Assembly (NCBI GenBank): GCA_016196065.1
Contig: JACPYL010000010.1
Location: forward strand, 1,426,001 to 1,490,000
Direction: 5' to 3'
Source of the DNA: Acidobacteriota bacterium
Lineage (GTDB): Bacteria > Acidobacteriota > Terriglobia > Terriglobales > Acidobacteriaceae
Length of the DNA: 64,000 bases
Shown: positions 62,814-64,000 of the stretch, piece by piece
How positions within the stretch are numbered: the first letter of the stretch is position 1
How the letters are laid out: every line of letters begins with the position of its first letter
Program-made: the position numbers and the translations under genes
Notes under the pieces: generated by a model
Database searches by the model: none
Told to the model about the DNA's origin: nothing
What the model saw: only the letters and a program-made list of their open reading frames with translations

Positions 62814-63638
62814 CTACCGCAGCCAGTCTTCCAATTCAATGCCGCTGTCCGTCTTTTCGTCACGATACTTGACGATCACCGGGGTGTAGAGAGAAAGGTT
62901 CCACTCTGAGCCTTTGCCTTTTTTGACTGCGCGTGATCCGGGCACAACCACGGCGTTCTCCGGCACTTCGAGCGGATGCTCGGGTGTCGCGCGATAGACT
63001 TTTCCGCGGACCAAATCGTAGATCGGCGTCGAGCGCGTGAGAATCGTTCCCGCCCCCAGCACTGCGCGTGTCCGCACCAGTGTGCCTTCGTACACACCGC
63101 AGTTTCCGCCAACCAGAACGTCGTCTTCGATGATCACCGGTGCGGCGTTGACTGGTTCCAGAACGCCACCAATCTGAGCGGCAGCACTGATGTGAACGCG
63201 TTTCCCGATCTGCGCGCAGGAACCGACCAACGCATGAGAATCGACCATCGTGCCTTCGTCCACATTAGCTCCGACATTGATGAACATCGGAGGCATGCAG
63301 ATCACAGACGGTGCTACATACGCTCCCTCGCGAATCGTCGATCCGCCGGGCACGACGCGCACTCGATCGGCCACGGAGAAATGTCGAGCAGGGAAGGTGT
63401 CCTTGTCGACGAAGGAGAAGACGCTGCCGTCCGACATTTCTTTCATTTCGCCCAGGCGGAAGCCCAGCAGGATGCCCTGTTTGACCCAGGCATTGACGAT
63501 CCATTGACCGTCAATTTTCTCGGCAGCGCGGATGTCGCCCCTTGTCAGGCAAGCGCGGAAATCAAGAAAAGTACGGCGCGCGGACTCGCGGTTGGGAATA
63601 GTCGCAAGAGCTGCCAATTTTTCTACGTCCGATTTCAA
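62814..63638 (-). CDS. dapD: tetrahydrodipicolinate N-succinyltransferase
   Basis: A 274-residue left-handed beta-helix enzyme of lysine/diaminopimelate synthesis. It has RAAEKIDGQWIVNAWVKQGILLGFRL, MPPMFINVGANVDEGTMVDSHALVGSCAQIGKRVHIS and hexapeptide repeats. The in-frame start is TTG at 63638; no ATG precedes it. An ATG at 63658 lies in another frame and encodes only seven residues before a stop. The true start is therefore uncertain. Confidence 0.9.
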   Translation of the reverse strand: MKSDVEKLAALATIPNRESARRTFLDFRACLTRGDIRAAEKIDGQWIVNAWVKQGILLGFRLGEMKEMSDGSVFSFVDKDTFPARHFSVADRVRVVPGGSTIREGAYVAPSVICMPPMFINVGANVDEGTMVDSHALVGSCAQIGKRVHISAAAQIGGVLEPVNAAPVIIEDDVLVGGNCGVYEGTLVRTRAVLGAGTILTRSTPIYDLVRGKVYRATPEHPLEVPENAVVVPGSRAVKKGKGSEWNLSLYTPVIVKYRDEKTDSGIELEDWLR

Positions 63639-63778
63639 TCCGGAGAGAGAAGTTGCATTGAGATGGCTGTCGGAAGTCGTAGAGAAGAAACCTCGGGGCT
63701 AAAGCCCTGTGTAATTCATAGGAGTATACGCGGCGCCAAGGGAGAGCGAGAGCAAAAACGAAATGCTGGCTGCTGACC

Positions 63779-64000
63779 TTATGCCACGCACTTGCACTCG
63801 CTGCGAATCAGAACTCCTTCCATCTGATGAGTCGCCGCGCGGGCTTCGACGGCATTGCCATACGGACCATGCCAGCGCGCGTGATTCGCGTCATGACCTG
63901 CCGGGCGTCCTTTTCCGGCATTACATTGTCCACAGTTGGCGCGATGCAACACCGCTTTATGTGGACCCGCAGCCCAATTCTCGTACACGAAGTATTCGCT
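63779..64000 (-). CDS. Cys/His-rich small protein (partial)
   Basis: The frame at 63779-63988 (GTG start) encodes YENWAAGPHKAVLHRANCGQC, a HARWHGPYGN segment and a C-terminal VRSECKCV-like RSECKCVA. The same frame is open to the window end (EYFV before YENW), so the protein probably begins outside. Cys-x2-Cys and a second Cys-x-Cys suggest a zinc site. Short conserved bacterial proteins of this type have no role known to me. Confidence 0.6.
   Translation of the reverse strand, partial: SEYFVYENWAAGPHKAVLHRANCGQCNAGKGRPAGHDANHARWHGPYGNAVEARAATHQMEGVLIRSECKCVA

Overview
The window looks like a chromosomal segment of an acidobacterium, most likely class Terriglobia (Koribacter/Terriglobales-like). 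I infer this from protein flavour and from the many intergenic palindromes and short tandem repeats; no rRNA or other decisive marker is present. Most genes are housekeeping or envelope functions on well-spaced transcription units. There is one tRNA (Arg-CCU) and no CRISPR array, prophage or transposase.

Layout. 1-9470 (minus): a respiratory complex I operon in the order nuoA-C-D-E-F-(four-helix protein)-G-H-J-K-L, with nuoL cut by the window edge. nuoB and nuoI are absent from their usual places. Two gaps (nuoE/nuoF and nuoF/nuoG) hold unusual octamer-repeat elements that run almost exactly from stop codon to start codon. 9.5-16.5 kb: a conserved hypothetical, a ThiS-like sulfur carrier overlapping an M48 metalloprotease, a DUF4197 protein, tRNA-Arg, a TPR protein and a patatin/surface-antigen outer-membrane protein. 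16.5-24 kb: repeats, a GT2 glycosyltransferase, an aminotransferase, a double-VOC protein, a beta-propeller/phosphoesterase protein and a Met/His-rich exported protein. 24-34.4 kb: an exported methyltransferase-like protein, a class V aminotransferase with a Tat-like leader, a GT39-type enzyme, a second M48 protease, a DrrAB-type ABC exporter, and a LysR regulator next to a POTRA-only protein.

34.4-50 kb: a TPR membrane protein, TCA enzymes (mdh, icd), two cyclophilins (cytosolic and exported), an M19 dipeptidase, a small P-loop kinase, a DUF5715/M15-like protein, sdhCAB with a good promoter, rdgB and a large membrane protein. Complex I, succinate dehydrogenase, malate and isocitrate dehydrogenases together describe an aerobic central metabolism. 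50-64 kb: a tandem PilZ protein, a PEP-CTERM protein, an oxidoreductase, an AzgA-type purine permease, threonine dehydratase, RNase J, EcsC, a CadC-like regulator, a lipoprotein whose 3' end runs into a heptamer array, dapD and a Cys/His-rich small protein at the edge.

The most unusual material is non-coding. The octamer elements in the nuo operon take the place of Shine-Dalgarno sequences before nuoF and nuoG, and one of them carries a four-helix-bundle gene. A 22-copy TAAAACC array supplies the stop codon of an apparently truncated gene. At least six palindrome families are scattered between genes.
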